From assembly GCF_011074885.1 (NCBI RefSeq), contig NC_054690.1, forward strand, positions 1,493,001 to 1,557,000: a stretch of 64,000 nt of DNA, read 5' to 3'. This DNA is from Brettanomyces bruxellensis. Taxonomy: Eukaryota > Ascomycota > Pichiomycetes > Pichiales > Pichiaceae. A program made the translations under genes and the position numbers. The notes under the pieces are model-generated. The model saw only the letters and a list, made by a program, of their open reading frames with translations, was not told where the DNA came from and made no database searches. Shown here in pieces: positions 44,094 through 53,546 of this stretch (the stretch's first letter is position 1; the number at the start of each line of letters is the position of its first letter).

Positions 44094-44634
44094 TGTAAAT
44101 GGTCGGACTGAAGGTAACAAAATATTATTTTCAATAACCTGAAGTGTAAGGATTCTTTAGATGATTACCAAATCCGTCTAAAGATATATAATAGATTAAT
44201 TAGATTCTTCTCTGATACTTCTCGTATCTTTCTTTCTTCAGATTTCTTTCCATCCTTCTCTCATTACCAGAGGGTAAGGACCTCTATTTATATTAAATGG
44301 AAATGACACATTTCCCGAAATTAATTATTATTTTACTAATATCAGTTCATGACAACGGAAGACACTTTCCCTCCTCGGGAAACGTTCGTCAGTCATTTAC
44401 AATGGCATGGACTGTCCCCGTCCATCCTTTAACCAGAAGTCAATTCTCTTGACTTAATTACTATTGTTAATTAGCTCATAGTTATTTTAAACATGAAATT
44501 AATTCATCTCTCGCGTGACTCTTATTTCGGACCAAGTCAGAATATTTCTCACTCTCCCTTTCCTTATTGGGAACAGTGACTTTCAATTATTTCTCTGGCT
44601 TTAAACCAATAGGTTCTTGGTTTGACCCCTTACA
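44094..44634. mobile_element. Solo LTR A (541 bp) with 5-bp target duplication
   Basis: Starts TGTAAATGGTCGGACTG and ends CCCCTTACA, so it has TG...CA termini. GACTT flanks both sides (44089-44093 and 44635-44639). It starts 12 bp from the 5' end of the tRNA-Thr. No coding sequence. The spacing and 5-bp duplication are like Ty3/gypsy-type integration at a Pol III start site. Confidence 0.85.
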
Positions 44635-44639
44635 GACTT

Positions 44640-45296
44640 TGTAAATGGTCGGACTGAAGGTAACAAAATATTATTTTTAATAACCTGAAGTATAAGGATT
44701 CTTTAGATGATTACCAAATCCGTCTAAAGATATATAATAGATTAATTAGATTCTTATCTGATACTTCTCGTATCCTTTCATATCTCTTATCTCATAGCTC
44801 TCTATGAACTATTATATTTTTTCATTATTCTATCTAATCACCTTTCTCTCCAATCTCTCTTTCTCGAAAAATAACTAAATCATAATCTAACCTTGCCTCT
44901 GTATCAAAGGAGGGCAAGGGCGCATATTTATATTAAATGGAGAATGACACTTCTTCCATTTCTCTTCCAATTTCATACAATAACAAATTGTATGCCAAAG
45001 AGGAATCCATCCTGTTTGGGAACATCACATTATGTGAATTCAGCATAACCCGCGATCATGCAAAAACCTGTTGTTTTGCATATGCAGTCGCCACACGAAT
45101 ATTAGTCAGTTTATTCCGATGTAGCTCTTTCTTATTGTCTTTCGGATCACTATCCTTTCAGTACGCTTTATTTCTTATTCGCGCTTCTCATAAATTTGTC
45201 GGAGTTAAGAGAGACCTTATGAGTTACTCCCGGGCTTTAGCTATCAAACTCCTTCTTTAATAGAACTAATAAGAACCTAGCAGTCGGGGAGATTCA
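44640..45296. mobile_element. LTR B, related to LTR A; 3' end not certain
   Basis: The first about 140 bp are nearly identical to LTR A (TGTAAATGGTCGGACTGAAG onward). A later box (ATATTTATATTAAATGG) is also shared, while the rest differs. It starts right after the GACTT that ends LTR A. A plausible end is GATTCA at 45291-45296. A 107-codon frame inside it is not credible. Confidence 0.6.
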
Positions 45297-45560
45297 GACA
45301 ATTGTAAGGTCGGTTACCTAAGTGGGTGGATATAAATGTACCAAGTGGTCTGTGTGATAATGTTAATGCCTTTAACATTCTAACAATTGTGTATGTATCA
45401 CCATAGAAGAAAATGAATTTACTTCCTTTACTCTGTTACCATCAAAGTGGAGTCGAACTAGTTGTATTGCAAAATAGGCTATCGGGTCTCGTCCCTTCGT
45501 AGAAGAAACAAGTTATATAAAAAGAGGTAAAGTAAAGTAAAAATAAAAAGGAAAATAAAG

Positions 45561-45806
45561 TGAGGTAATCATACATAATAAAAAAAAAGATTTAATTCTC
45601 AGAAACAGAATTATGATCGCGCATAATTATTTTTCTGCTGATTTCCTAACATACACAGTTAGTGCATTTTAGCCAGGATTGTCTCTATTAGATATCATTC
45701 TAAATCTTCGTTATTTTAGAATAAGTTCAGATCTCAAAACAAATAAATCTAATGACATATAATAATAGATTACCTAATACTAGGTAATATTCTCATATGT
45801 CCGACA
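45561..45806. mobile_element. LTR-like element L, copy 2
   Basis: About 246 bp, TGAGGTAATCATACATAAT to CATATGTCCGACA, with TG...CA ends, nearly identical in long blocks to 28512-28754. It lies 180 bp upstream of tRNA-Val, a usual landing distance for tRNA-targeted retroelements. Confidence 0.75.
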
Positions 45807-45986
45807 TTTCGCACCTACTTAAATTACATCATAACATTTTAAAAAAATTACTTTACAACTTACAATACTTCATCTTTTAGTGGTTTGATTCAACACTTCA
45901 AAACAAACACACAAATCACTTTGTACTTACATAGTCTAAAATAATTTAGGTTCAAAGCAAAGCAGATCCGGTACAAAATCGCTATT

Positions 45987-46060
45987 GGTCGGATGGTCTA
46001 GTTGGTTATGGCATCTGCTTAACACGCAGAACGTCCCCAGTTCGATCCTGGGTTCGATCA
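45987..46060 (+). tRNA. tRNA-Val (anticodon AAC)
   Basis: The cloverleaf is complete. Acceptor GGTCGGA pairs with TTCGATC with two G-U pairs. The D arm is GTCTAGTTGGTTATGGC. Anticodon stem TCTGC/GCAGA encloses TTAACAC (AAC). The T arm is CCCAG-TTCGATC-CTGGG, and the discriminator is A. Its central and 3' half closely resemble yeast tRNA-Val(AAC). The T9 run at 46074-46082 is the terminator. Confidence 0.97.
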
Positions 46061-46082
46061 ATTAAGCGATTAATTTTTTTTT

Positions 46083-46470
46083 CTTAATTAATTTTTGTTA
46101 AGTGTGCTTACAGGTACTTAATGGCAGTTCAGATCGTCGTTGATTTGATCAATTGAGTAACTCAATTTTTTGATTACATATTGAAGTTATACAGGTCAGT
46201 GTATAACAGATATAATAGGGTAATCTGATACAAGGTGAAAGATACAATGTTAAATGGACTAATAAATAAATAAATGTTATTAACATAACACGTGAATTAT
46301 TGGAAATGGTTTCATAGCCAATTCTGATGATACAACCAAATAATAAATATAGCTAGTGGTTTAATAGCTCAATAACAAAAGTAAGAACTATCGTATCCAA
46401 TATGGTACAAATTTTGTCCAATCCATCCCTATTGTAAACCAGCTAGTTAGCGAAAATGATATAAAGCGAA
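46083..46470. other. tRNA-Val to NDUFB7 intergenic region
   Basis: About 390 bp, AT-rich, with a CACGTG at 46289-46294. No gene is recognised. Confidence 0.4.
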
Positions 46471-46842
46471 TCATTGTTTGGCGTCTCTTGCCTTTTTGAT
46501 CTCCTCTAGTTCTTTAACTCTCCGCTTAAAATCTAAATATTCGCAATGCTCATAATCATGTCTTTCTTCGACACAATTCCATGGCATATACCATCCTTCC
46601 TTTCGACATTTATTTAGTGGAATAAGTAGACCCGCACATCTGTCCCTGAAAGGAAGGGGCACATTATTCTTTTTCATTTCATCACGGGAAACTATGTCAA
46701 CATCAAGTGAAGCCGAAGTTAGTATATACAGTGCACAAAAACTTTGAATGCATTTAAATTAATGGAAAATAAATGTATGACAACACAATTTCCGTACAAA
46801 TGCACAATAAAACATACTTGGTTCTGGAAGCTCGGTGATCAT
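46471..46842 (-). CDS. NADH:ubiquinone oxidoreductase B18/NDUFB7 subunit, two exons
   Basis: Exon 1 runs 46842-46818 (MITELPEP plus the first base of the next codon). The intron is 46817-46692 (126 bp): donor GTATGT, branch site TACTAAC at 46724-46718, acceptor ACATAG. Exon 2 runs 46691-46471. The 80-aa product joins into ISRDEMKKNNVPLPFRDRCA, then LLIPLNKCRKEGWYMPWNC and ERHDYEHCEYLDFKRRVKEL. The C-x9-C pairs (C..LLIPLNKC; NC..HC) are the CHCH pattern of NDUFB7/B18. It belongs to mitochondrial respiratory complex I, lost in Saccharomyces, and is expected in the intermembrane space. Confidence 0.9.
46692..46817 (-). other. Spliceosomal intron of the NDUFB7 gene
   Basis: 126 bp with perfect yeast signals: 5' GTATGT, branch TACTAAC, 3' ACATAG. 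It interrupts codon 9 after its first base. Confidence 0.88.
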
Positions 46843-47249
46843 CCTGTCTATTATATCAACAATTAAGATTATAAATATAAGCAGGCTTTTTAAATCTTGT
46901 ACCAAAGAGTAAGTTCGTAACTGTCTTACAATATGTAGCTCTGAACGAATTTCAATCGGTAATCTATCCTCCTGTCTGATTTCTTTTTCTTTCAGCGCTC
47001 ACTTACTCGTATGCGAATTGTCGGTGTTACGACTGAAACATGTCCAGCCGATCGACGCATTAATAAAAAATCGAGGCAGACTAAACGCGTCTGTTATTGA
47101 ATTATTTCGTCTCTTTATTTATCTTATTTTTGCATTAAATAAACACTCAACTAACTTTCAGAAGGGGAGCAAAATAACCATCTTTATTAACAGCAGAATT
47201 AGTATTGCCGCCTTTAAAAATAAGGTGCTGAACGGAATTAGAACTTGCA
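46843..47249. promoter_or_regulatory. Divergent promoter NDUFB7 / SMC4
   Basis: ACGCGT at 47085-47090, 160 bp before the SMC4 ATG, is an MCB-like element. The rest is AT-rich. Confidence 0.55.
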
Positions 47250-50200
47250 ATGACGGAGATGGATAGCGATACCTCTCCAATTGCTGCTTCCAGATCAACA
47301 ATAGAGACGGACGCGGATGGGGACGTCGAAATGAATAGTGATAATGATTCAAATAATCTGGTGGCGCCAAATCAGAACTTAGAGAAGGCACTTAAAATCG
47401 AAGCGAATGCAAATGGAAATGAGGATAATAAGATGGCTATTTCAGGTACGCATATGATCGAAGTTGTGGGCATTGAACCTGTTGCATCGGGAGATTCTAT
47501 TAATACAGTGACGAACACTGAAGGTGAAAGACTAAATGATAAAGAACCTCCTATAGAAGGTGGGGGAGCTCAAACTGATACAGTAAAGAAGCGTACAATT
47601 GCAAGTGACATGAAGGTTCCAGAGAAAGTGGAATCCTCAGAACCTGAGGCCCCGATACCAAGACTTGTTATAGAGAGACTAGTGCTTACAAATTTCAAAT
47701 CCTATGCAGGAAAGCAAATCGTGGGACCATTTCATCCATCCTTTAGTGCGGTTGTTGGTCCAAATGGCTCTGGAAAATCTAATGTGATTGATTCTTTACT
47801 TTTTGTGTTTGGATTCAGAGCATCTAAGATGAGACAATCCAAGCTTAGGGAGTTGATTCATAACTCAGAGCAATTTAAAAATCTCCCTTTTTGCAGAGTA
47901 GATGTTCATTTCAAGAAAGTGCTTGATAAGATCGATGCACATGGCAGGAGTTATACAGAAGATGTTCCAAATTCACAGTTGATTGTCTCTCGAAAAGCTT
48001 TGAGAAACAATAGTTCAGTTTATTATGTTAATAACCACACAAGCAACTTTACCCGTGTTCGCTCCATTTTGAAGGGCGAAGGTATTGATTTAGATCATAA
48101 AAGATTTTTAATCTTACAGGGTGAGGTGGAGAGCATTGCCCAAATGAAGCCTAAAGCGGAAAAAGATAGTGACGATGGATTATTAGAGTATCTTGAGGAT
48201 ATTATAGGAACATCGAAGTACAAAAATTCAATTGAAGATGCTACAACAAATATTGAAGAATTGAACGACATTTGCGTTGAAAAGAAGCGACGTTTTGATT
48301 TTGTGGAAAAGAGCAAAGATGAGTTAGTGGCGCCAAAAAATGAAGCACTTGAATACCTTGCTCAGGAAAAGAAGTTCTTAGATAAAAAAACAATATATCT
48401 TCAATTATCGTTAAGAAAGGATCAAAAAAGCTTGGAACAGAATAAGAAAATCTTAGATAATTTGATTAAAAAGTTGGAGCAGTACAAAACTGAGGAAGCT
48501 TCTAATGCAAAGAAGATCGCGCAACTTAAGGCCAAGAAAGAAACTATAATGAATGAACTTAACTTAACTGAAGGGGAAATAAATAAACTAAAAAAAGAAC
48601 ACAGGAAAATGGAGAAGAACAAGGTGACTATGGATGAGAAGCTTAAACATTTAGAAAATAGTCGTAAAAAGGCAACAAAGTCTTTGGAAAACCAAACACT
48701 TTCATTAAAGGAAAGCAGGTCAACATTGGAGATCACTCAACAGAATATACAAAAATATAAAACCGATGAGAAAGAACTCCAACAAAAATTAGAAGAAGAA
48801 AAGCAGAAACTTGATGATATTAAAATGAGCTTGTCAGACAAAACAAAGGACTTATCAAAGAAGATGGAAGTCTTACAGCAGGAGTTGGAGCCATGGCAGA
48901 GTAAGATAGATGAGAAACAGGGTGAAATTGACGTGAAGAAATCAGAACAAGAAATGCTACAAAAGCAGGTATCAGCTTTCATTGAAGAGATGAAGGATCT
49001 TGAACAGTCGGTGGACGAAAAGAACGAGCTTATTCAATCAAAAAAGAAGCAAATATCCATTTTGGAGCAGGAGTACGCACATGTTCAAAATCAAATTGAT
49101 CTGGGGGAGCCAGAAGTACAGGATGCATCAGACAAGCTAAATATTATGGAAAGACAACTTACTGTTGCTCGTCAAAAAATGGAGGATGCAAAATCACGTG
49201 TGAATAATACAGAATCTAGAAATAGAGTTCTCCGAGCATTAAATCACTTAAAAGATACTGGCCGACTAAATGGATTTCATGGTCGGTTGGGAGATTTAGG
49301 TGTCATTGATGATAAATATGATGTTGCCGTTTCTACAGGTGGCGGTTCTCTAGATGATATGGTAGTCGATACAGTTGAATGTGCTCAGCAATGCATTTCG
49401 TATATTAGAAAAAATGGTCTAGGTTTTGGAAAATTCATAATTTTGAATAAACTTCGTCATTTCAATATGAGTAAGATACAAACCCCGGAAAATGTATCAC
49501 GGCTTTTTGATTTGATAGAACCCGTCGACCGTAAATTTGCTCCGGCATTTTATTCATCGATGTACGATACCTTGGTCGCACAAGATCTAAGAGTGGCAAA
49601 TAGAGTTGCATTTGGTGGAAGACGTCGTTGGAGAGTTGTTACATTGGATGGCAAGCTTGTGGATGCAAGTGGCACAATGTCAGGTGGTGGATCTTCGGTA
49701 TTTCGTGGTGCTATGAAGCTTAGATCCAAACATCCGGCTGGCGCACATGAAATCACGCCTGAGCAGCTGAATGCGTTAATTTTGGATGTTCAAAACAAGG
49801 AAAAAGCATTTAATGAGGCCTCCACAGCTTTTCAACAAATGGAAAAGGCACTAGATGAGTTTAAGGATCGTCTTCCTCAAATAGGTGTCGAATCGTCTAA
49901 ACTTGAGGTTGAAATTGACTCTCTTGTGGATGAGGGTAAAGAAGCCAAGAACGGACTTAAAGAAATGAAATTGAACAAAGGCGCAAATGATAAGCTATAC
50001 GCACAAATAAAACAAGTCGAACAAAGTATCAACACTTTAAGCGAGGAAAAGGTTAAAATTGAGAAGGAATGTTCGGGATTAAAAACACAAATAGCAAGTA
50101 TTCAACAAAAGATAATGGATGTGGGTGGTGTTAAACTTAAGATGCAAAGGGCCAAAGTTGATTCCGTCAAACAAAAAATGGAAATACTTTTTGAAAAGAA

Positions 50201-51422
50201 ATCACAGGATGATATAGTGATAAGTAAAACAAAGAACAAAATAAAGAGATTGACAGACGGAATTGCTGCTGACAAAGAAGAGATCAAGAAATCGGAGGAT
50301 ACAATTTCTGATATTCAAAATGATTACGCAGATCGAATAAAGAATTTTGAAAATGCGGAGGAGAAAATCAGGCAGTTGGAGGCTGAAAAGACGGATATAG
50401 TAGATAAAAAAGAGAAAATAGAGGAGGAAATAGAGACTGTCAATACGGAAATTAATGATTTAAGGAGACAAGAAATTAAGATAATGGGCGATGCAGATCA
50501 ATACAAGTTCGTTATCGAAAGCTGTCAAGGAAGAATTAATGACATATATGATAAAGACGGCAAACTTCCCTTTAGGAATGTAAAAAAACTTTTGGGCTGG
50601 ATGAACGAGGAAGAATTAAAACCATACATCCAGGATAGAAACTTGCTTCCAAAACTCAATCCAGAGGAACTAGATGCAACGGATTTGCTTAATCTTAAAA
50701 GAGAGGTGGCACAAATGTCACAACAAATAGAAAGTACACAGGTTGATCTTGATGTTCTTTATGAATATACAAAAAGATACGCTGAATTCTCAGAGAGGAA
50801 AGCTGATCTTAACACATCTGTTGAAGCAAGGGATAAGGCTAAGAATGAATGCGAGGATTTGAAAAAAAAGAGACTAGATGAATTTATGTCAGGATTCACT
50901 CAAATTTCATCTACATTAAGGGAAATGTATCATATGATTACCATGGGAGGAAATGCAGAACTTGAACTTGTGGATTCCTTAGACCCATTTTCTGAAGGTA
51001 TATTGTTCTCTGTCATGCCACCCAGAAAATCATGGAAGAACATTGGAAATCTATCTGGAGGGGAGAAAACGCTTTCTTCTTTAGCTTTAGTGTTTGCTCT
51101 TCATGCATACAAACCTACTCCGTTGTATGTTATGGATGAAATAGATGCGGCATTGGATTTCCGGAATGTGAGTATTGTTGCAAATTATATAAAGGGAAAG
51201 ACTAAAAATGCACAATTCGTTGTTATCTCATTGAGAAATAATATGTTTGAGTTAGCTGAAAGGCTTGTTGGAATTTACAAAGTGAATAACATGACAAGGT
51301 CGGTGACACTCGAAAACAAAGATATTCTCCATACTAATGCTACACCCAAAAGAGTGGAAGAGAAGAAGCAGGATGTTGGAAACCCAGATAGGGAAACAAT
51401 AGAGAGTAATAAAGAAAAATAG
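47250..51422 (+). CDS. SMC4: SMC4, condensin ATPase subunit
   Basis: The 1390-aa protein has an acidic N-terminal extension (about 130 aa). The head follows with LVLTNFKSYAGKQIVGPFHP and Walker A GPNGSGKSNVIDSLLFVFG (about 170-188). Long coiled coils carry a hinge at about 660-840 (GRLGDLGVIDDKYDVAVSTG; FGGRRRWRVVTLDG; SGTMSGGG). The ABC signature NLSGGEKTLSSLALVFALH and the Walker B PLYVMDEIDAALD follow. These features are the SMC4 type of condensin, which compacts mitotic chromosomes. S. cerevisiae Smc4 is 1418 aa. An MCB-like element lies in its promoter. Confidence 0.97.
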   Translation: MTEMDSDTSPIAASRSTIETDADGDVEMNSDNDSNNLVAPNQNLEKALKIEANANGNEDNKMAISGTHMIEVVGIEPVASGDSINTVTNTEGERLNDKEPPIEGGGAQTDTVKKRTIASDMKVPEKVESSEPEAPIPRLVIERLVLTNFKSYAGKQIVGPFHPSFSAVVGPNGSGKSNVIDSLLFVFGFRASKMRQSKLRELIHNSEQFKNLPFCRVDVHFKKVLDKIDAHGRSYTEDVPNSQLIVSRKALRNNSSVYYVNNHTSNFTRVRSILKGEGIDLDHKRFLILQGEVESIAQMKPKAEKDSDDGLLEYLEDIIGTSKYKNSIEDATTNIEELNDICVEKKRRFDFVEKSKDELVAPKNEALEYLAQEKKFLDKKTIYLQLSLRKDQKSLEQNKKILDNLIKKLEQYKTEEASNAKKIAQLKAKKETIMNELNLTEGEINKLKKEHRKMEKNKVTMDEKLKHLENSRKKATKSLENQTLSLKESRSTLEITQQNIQKYKTDEKELQQKLEEEKQKLDDIKMSLSDKTKDLSKKMEVLQQELEPWQSKIDEKQGEIDVKKSEQEMLQKQVSAFIEEMKDLEQSVDEKNELIQSKKKQISILEQEYAHVQNQIDLGEPEVQDASDKLNIMERQLTVARQKMEDAKSRVNNTESRNRVLRALNHLKDTGRLNGFHGRLGDLGVIDDKYDVAVSTGGGSLDDMVVDTVECAQQCISYIRKNGLGFGKFIILNKLRHFNMSKIQTPENVSRLFDLIEPVDRKFAPAFYSSMYDTLVAQDLRVANRVAFGGRRRWRVVTLDGKLVDASGTMSGGGSSVFRGAMKLRSKHPAGAHEITPEQLNALILDVQNKEKAFNEASTAFQQMEKALDEFKDRLPQIGVESSKLEVEIDSLVDEGKEAKNGLKEMKLNKGANDKLYAQIKQVEQSINTLSEEKVKIEKECSGLKTQIASIQQKIMDVGGVKLKMQRAKVDSVKQKMEILFEKKSQDDIVISKTKNKIKRLTDGIAADKEEIKKSEDTISDIQNDYADRIKNFENAEEKIRQLEAEKTDIVDKKEKIEEEIETVNTEINDLRRQEIKIMGDADQYKFVIESCQGRINDIYDKDGKLPFRNVKKLLGWMNEEELKPYIQDRNLLPKLNPEELDATDLLNLKREVAQMSQQIESTQVDLDVLYEYTKRYAEFSERKADLNTSVEARDKAKNECEDLKKKRLDEFMSGFTQISSTLREMYHMITMGGNAELELVDSLDPFSEGILFSVMPPRKSWKNIGNLSGGEKTLSSLALVFALHAYKPTPLYVMDEIDAALDFRNVSIVANYIKGKTKNAQFVVISLRNNMFELAERLVGIYKVNNMTRSVTLENKDILHTNATPKRVEEKKQDVGNPDRETIESNKEK

Positions 51423-51717
51423 GCCGAAAACATTTGAAGATGTTGACAAACTATAATTATTGAGTGCAGTTGATCATATATGCAGTTTTGTTGAATCGGT
51501 TAGTAGCGAAATTTAGAATAAGAAACTAAAATAGTAAAGATGCCCAAAAATTAAACCAGGTAGAAAGTAAAATTTATAACCGCATCACTATTGCATTTGT
51601 ATATAACGTCGAATATAGTGAGAACCGTACATATATAAGATCAGGAAACCCAAATGTTACATAAAAATATTAAAAACCCAAACGACAAAGCAATATTCTA
51701 AATCAATTCCTAAAGCA

Positions 51718-53037
51718 TCAATTTTTCAGAAGTTCATCTAACCTTTGATCTAACTCCTTCTTATTATAGTCATGCCAAGGATAGAAAGAATTAGATTTTG
51801 CCACATGACCATGTCCCTTTTTAGCCTTTATATCAGCTTCTGAAGCTCCACATTTGACAGTGACGATTGTTTCCATGGGTAATTCGACTCCTTCTTCTTG
51901 GAGCAATTTCTTTTTATGATCTGAGATTTGACACGGAACGGTTTTTCGGGTTATGATATTAGACATAAGACCCGGAGAGCACAACATCAAGCTTGCTATT
52001 AACGTGAAATATGAATCGTTCGCTCCGTTATGAAGAAAGGAGTGTGGAATTCCGAGCTTATTAAGAACATAGCTCAACGATGATTTATGATTCTTTCCCA
52101 CATACATATAATTCCAAAGCTTTTGTGTATCTATGATTCTAGTTGGCTTTGGAAATGGAAAATTATGCTTCCGAAGAAGCCTAAGATCCCCCTGAACGCC
52201 GTGTCCAACAATTACTGTTTTGGGCCCCAATTTGTTTAATAAAGTTCCCACCATTTTTTTTGCTTCTGACATGGTCACAATTGTTGAAACACCGGTTATA
52301 TTATTCCCCTTGGCATCTGGGACAAAACGACCATTACGATGCTTAATAAATTCCTTAATAATGAGATGGAAACAAACAATATGGGGAAATAAAGCGGTCT
52401 TCTGGTACCGTGGATTATATATGGATATTCCAATTTCTGTTATTTCAGATGTCTTTCTCTCATACATTTCGATGTCGATTGACAACAAATTGAATTCTCT
52501 TAATTGAACAAGAGAAGTGGACTCATCTGCCGTAAGAACTTTATCATCTTCTACGGGGTGCACAGGGGCATCAATACATTTTCGAGAAGAGTTCATATTC
52601 TGCGAAGATGCTTTTGAGGAGTCTAAAACTCTTTGCGAATTATTATCACCAGGATTATGCGTTACTCCTGCTTTCAAGACTTTTAGAACTTTTCGATTTA
52701 TTGACTTTCTATTCCTAAGCGTTTTGGCTTTATTCGATCCTTTTTGAATTTTTCTCATTGACTTTCCGGGAACAGATAGCTCATCAACACTAACAACGTC
52801 GAGTAAACTTTCCGTATTTATTGTTGATTTGAAAACTGCAGAATCGTCAACACTGAATTGATTTTCCTTGCTTTCCAAGGAAATATGGGTGTTACTGCTC
52901 AATGATCTCGGATACTGGTAATGAGCAGAAGTTATGTCCTTATTATAATGTGAATTTGCCGGGGATAGTAATAAACAATTCAACCGGAATAACTTTACAA
53001 AATGAATGGGCTGTGAAATTCCCCAGATCCTTAACAT
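51718..53037 (-). CDS. DEDDh exonuclease-like protein of the Gfd2/YDR514C family
   Basis: The 439-aa protein begins with an unstructured basic N-terminal part (about 1-185). The C-terminal nuclease-fold domain has LLSIDIEMYERKTSEITEIG (D-x-E, motif I), GHGVQGDLRLL (motif II Asp) and HNGANDSYFTLIASLML (motif III, H-x4-D). The DEDDh quartet therefore looks intact. This matches the Gfd2/YDR514C-like family of yeasts, the closest named relatives. The substrate is not known to me. The N-terminus MLRIWGISQPIHFVKLFRL could be a mitochondrial presequence. It converges on SMC4. Confidence 0.75.
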   Translation of the reverse strand: MLRIWGISQPIHFVKLFRLNCLLLSPANSHYNKDITSAHYQYPRSLSSNTHISLESKENQFSVDDSAVFKSTINTESLLDVVSVDELSVPGKSMRKIQKGSNKAKTLRNRKSINRKVLKVLKAGVTHNPGDNNSQRVLDSSKASSQNMNSSRKCIDAPVHPVEDDKVLTADESTSLVQLREFNLLSIDIEMYERKTSEITEIGISIYNPRYQKTALFPHIVCFHLIIKEFIKHRNGRFVPDAKGNNITGVSTIVTMSEAKKMVGTLLNKLGPKTVIVGHGVQGDLRLLRKHNFPFPKPTRIIDTQKLWNYMYVGKNHKSSLSYVLNKLGIPHSFLHNGANDSYFTLIASLMLCSPGLMSNIITRKTVPCQISDHKKKLLQEEGVELPMETIVTVKCGASEADIKAKKGHGHVAKSNSFYPWHDYNKKELDQRLDELLKN

Positions 53038-53546
53038 CTGTATCAGATCTTTCTGAATGAGGTATGTCAGCGATACAAAAAAATGAAAAGTATCAAAGGC
53101 GATTCATCGTCAGGATATATAACAGCATGTAGATATACATGTAATTTTTTTTTGACCGAATCGAAAAATTTCTCCGATGCTGAGATGCACTCGAGATACG
53201 AGAGATGATACCCCAGCTTTTTTTTTCTGCGAAACAAATTTCAGATCCATCAAAATTTAGTATAACAACCTTAAATTACTCTTTAAACCATTAAACATGA
53301 TTCTACATACACAGATAGAAATACAACATGAAAGGAAAATAGCATCCACAATTATTATATGCATGTGCGTAAGTAGGTGGTAAAGAACATGTTTTCTCCT
53401 CTCACAAACGAGTATATATAAGATAGAAGAAAGAGAAGGCAATCATTGAAATATGAAACCACGTGCAAATAAATTTGGAACAATCATATACACACGGTAT
53501 TGGTCATAAAGTGTAATAGACATATAAATAAATTCATTCACCCACC
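53038..53546. promoter_or_regulatory. Promoter of the Gfd2-like gene and COQ1 3' flank
   Basis: AT-rich, about 500 bp, with a CACGTG near 53461. No gene is seen. Confidence 0.4.

Noticed and set aside
44937..45260. 107-codon ORF in LTR B
   Set aside because: It sits inside LTR sequence, has no family motif and is hydrophobic by chance.
45300..45400. A short TGTAAGG...CTAACA segment with CAATTG on both sides, a possible third LTR fragment
   Set aside because: Only about 100 bp, with a weak start match to LTR A and no clear target duplication.
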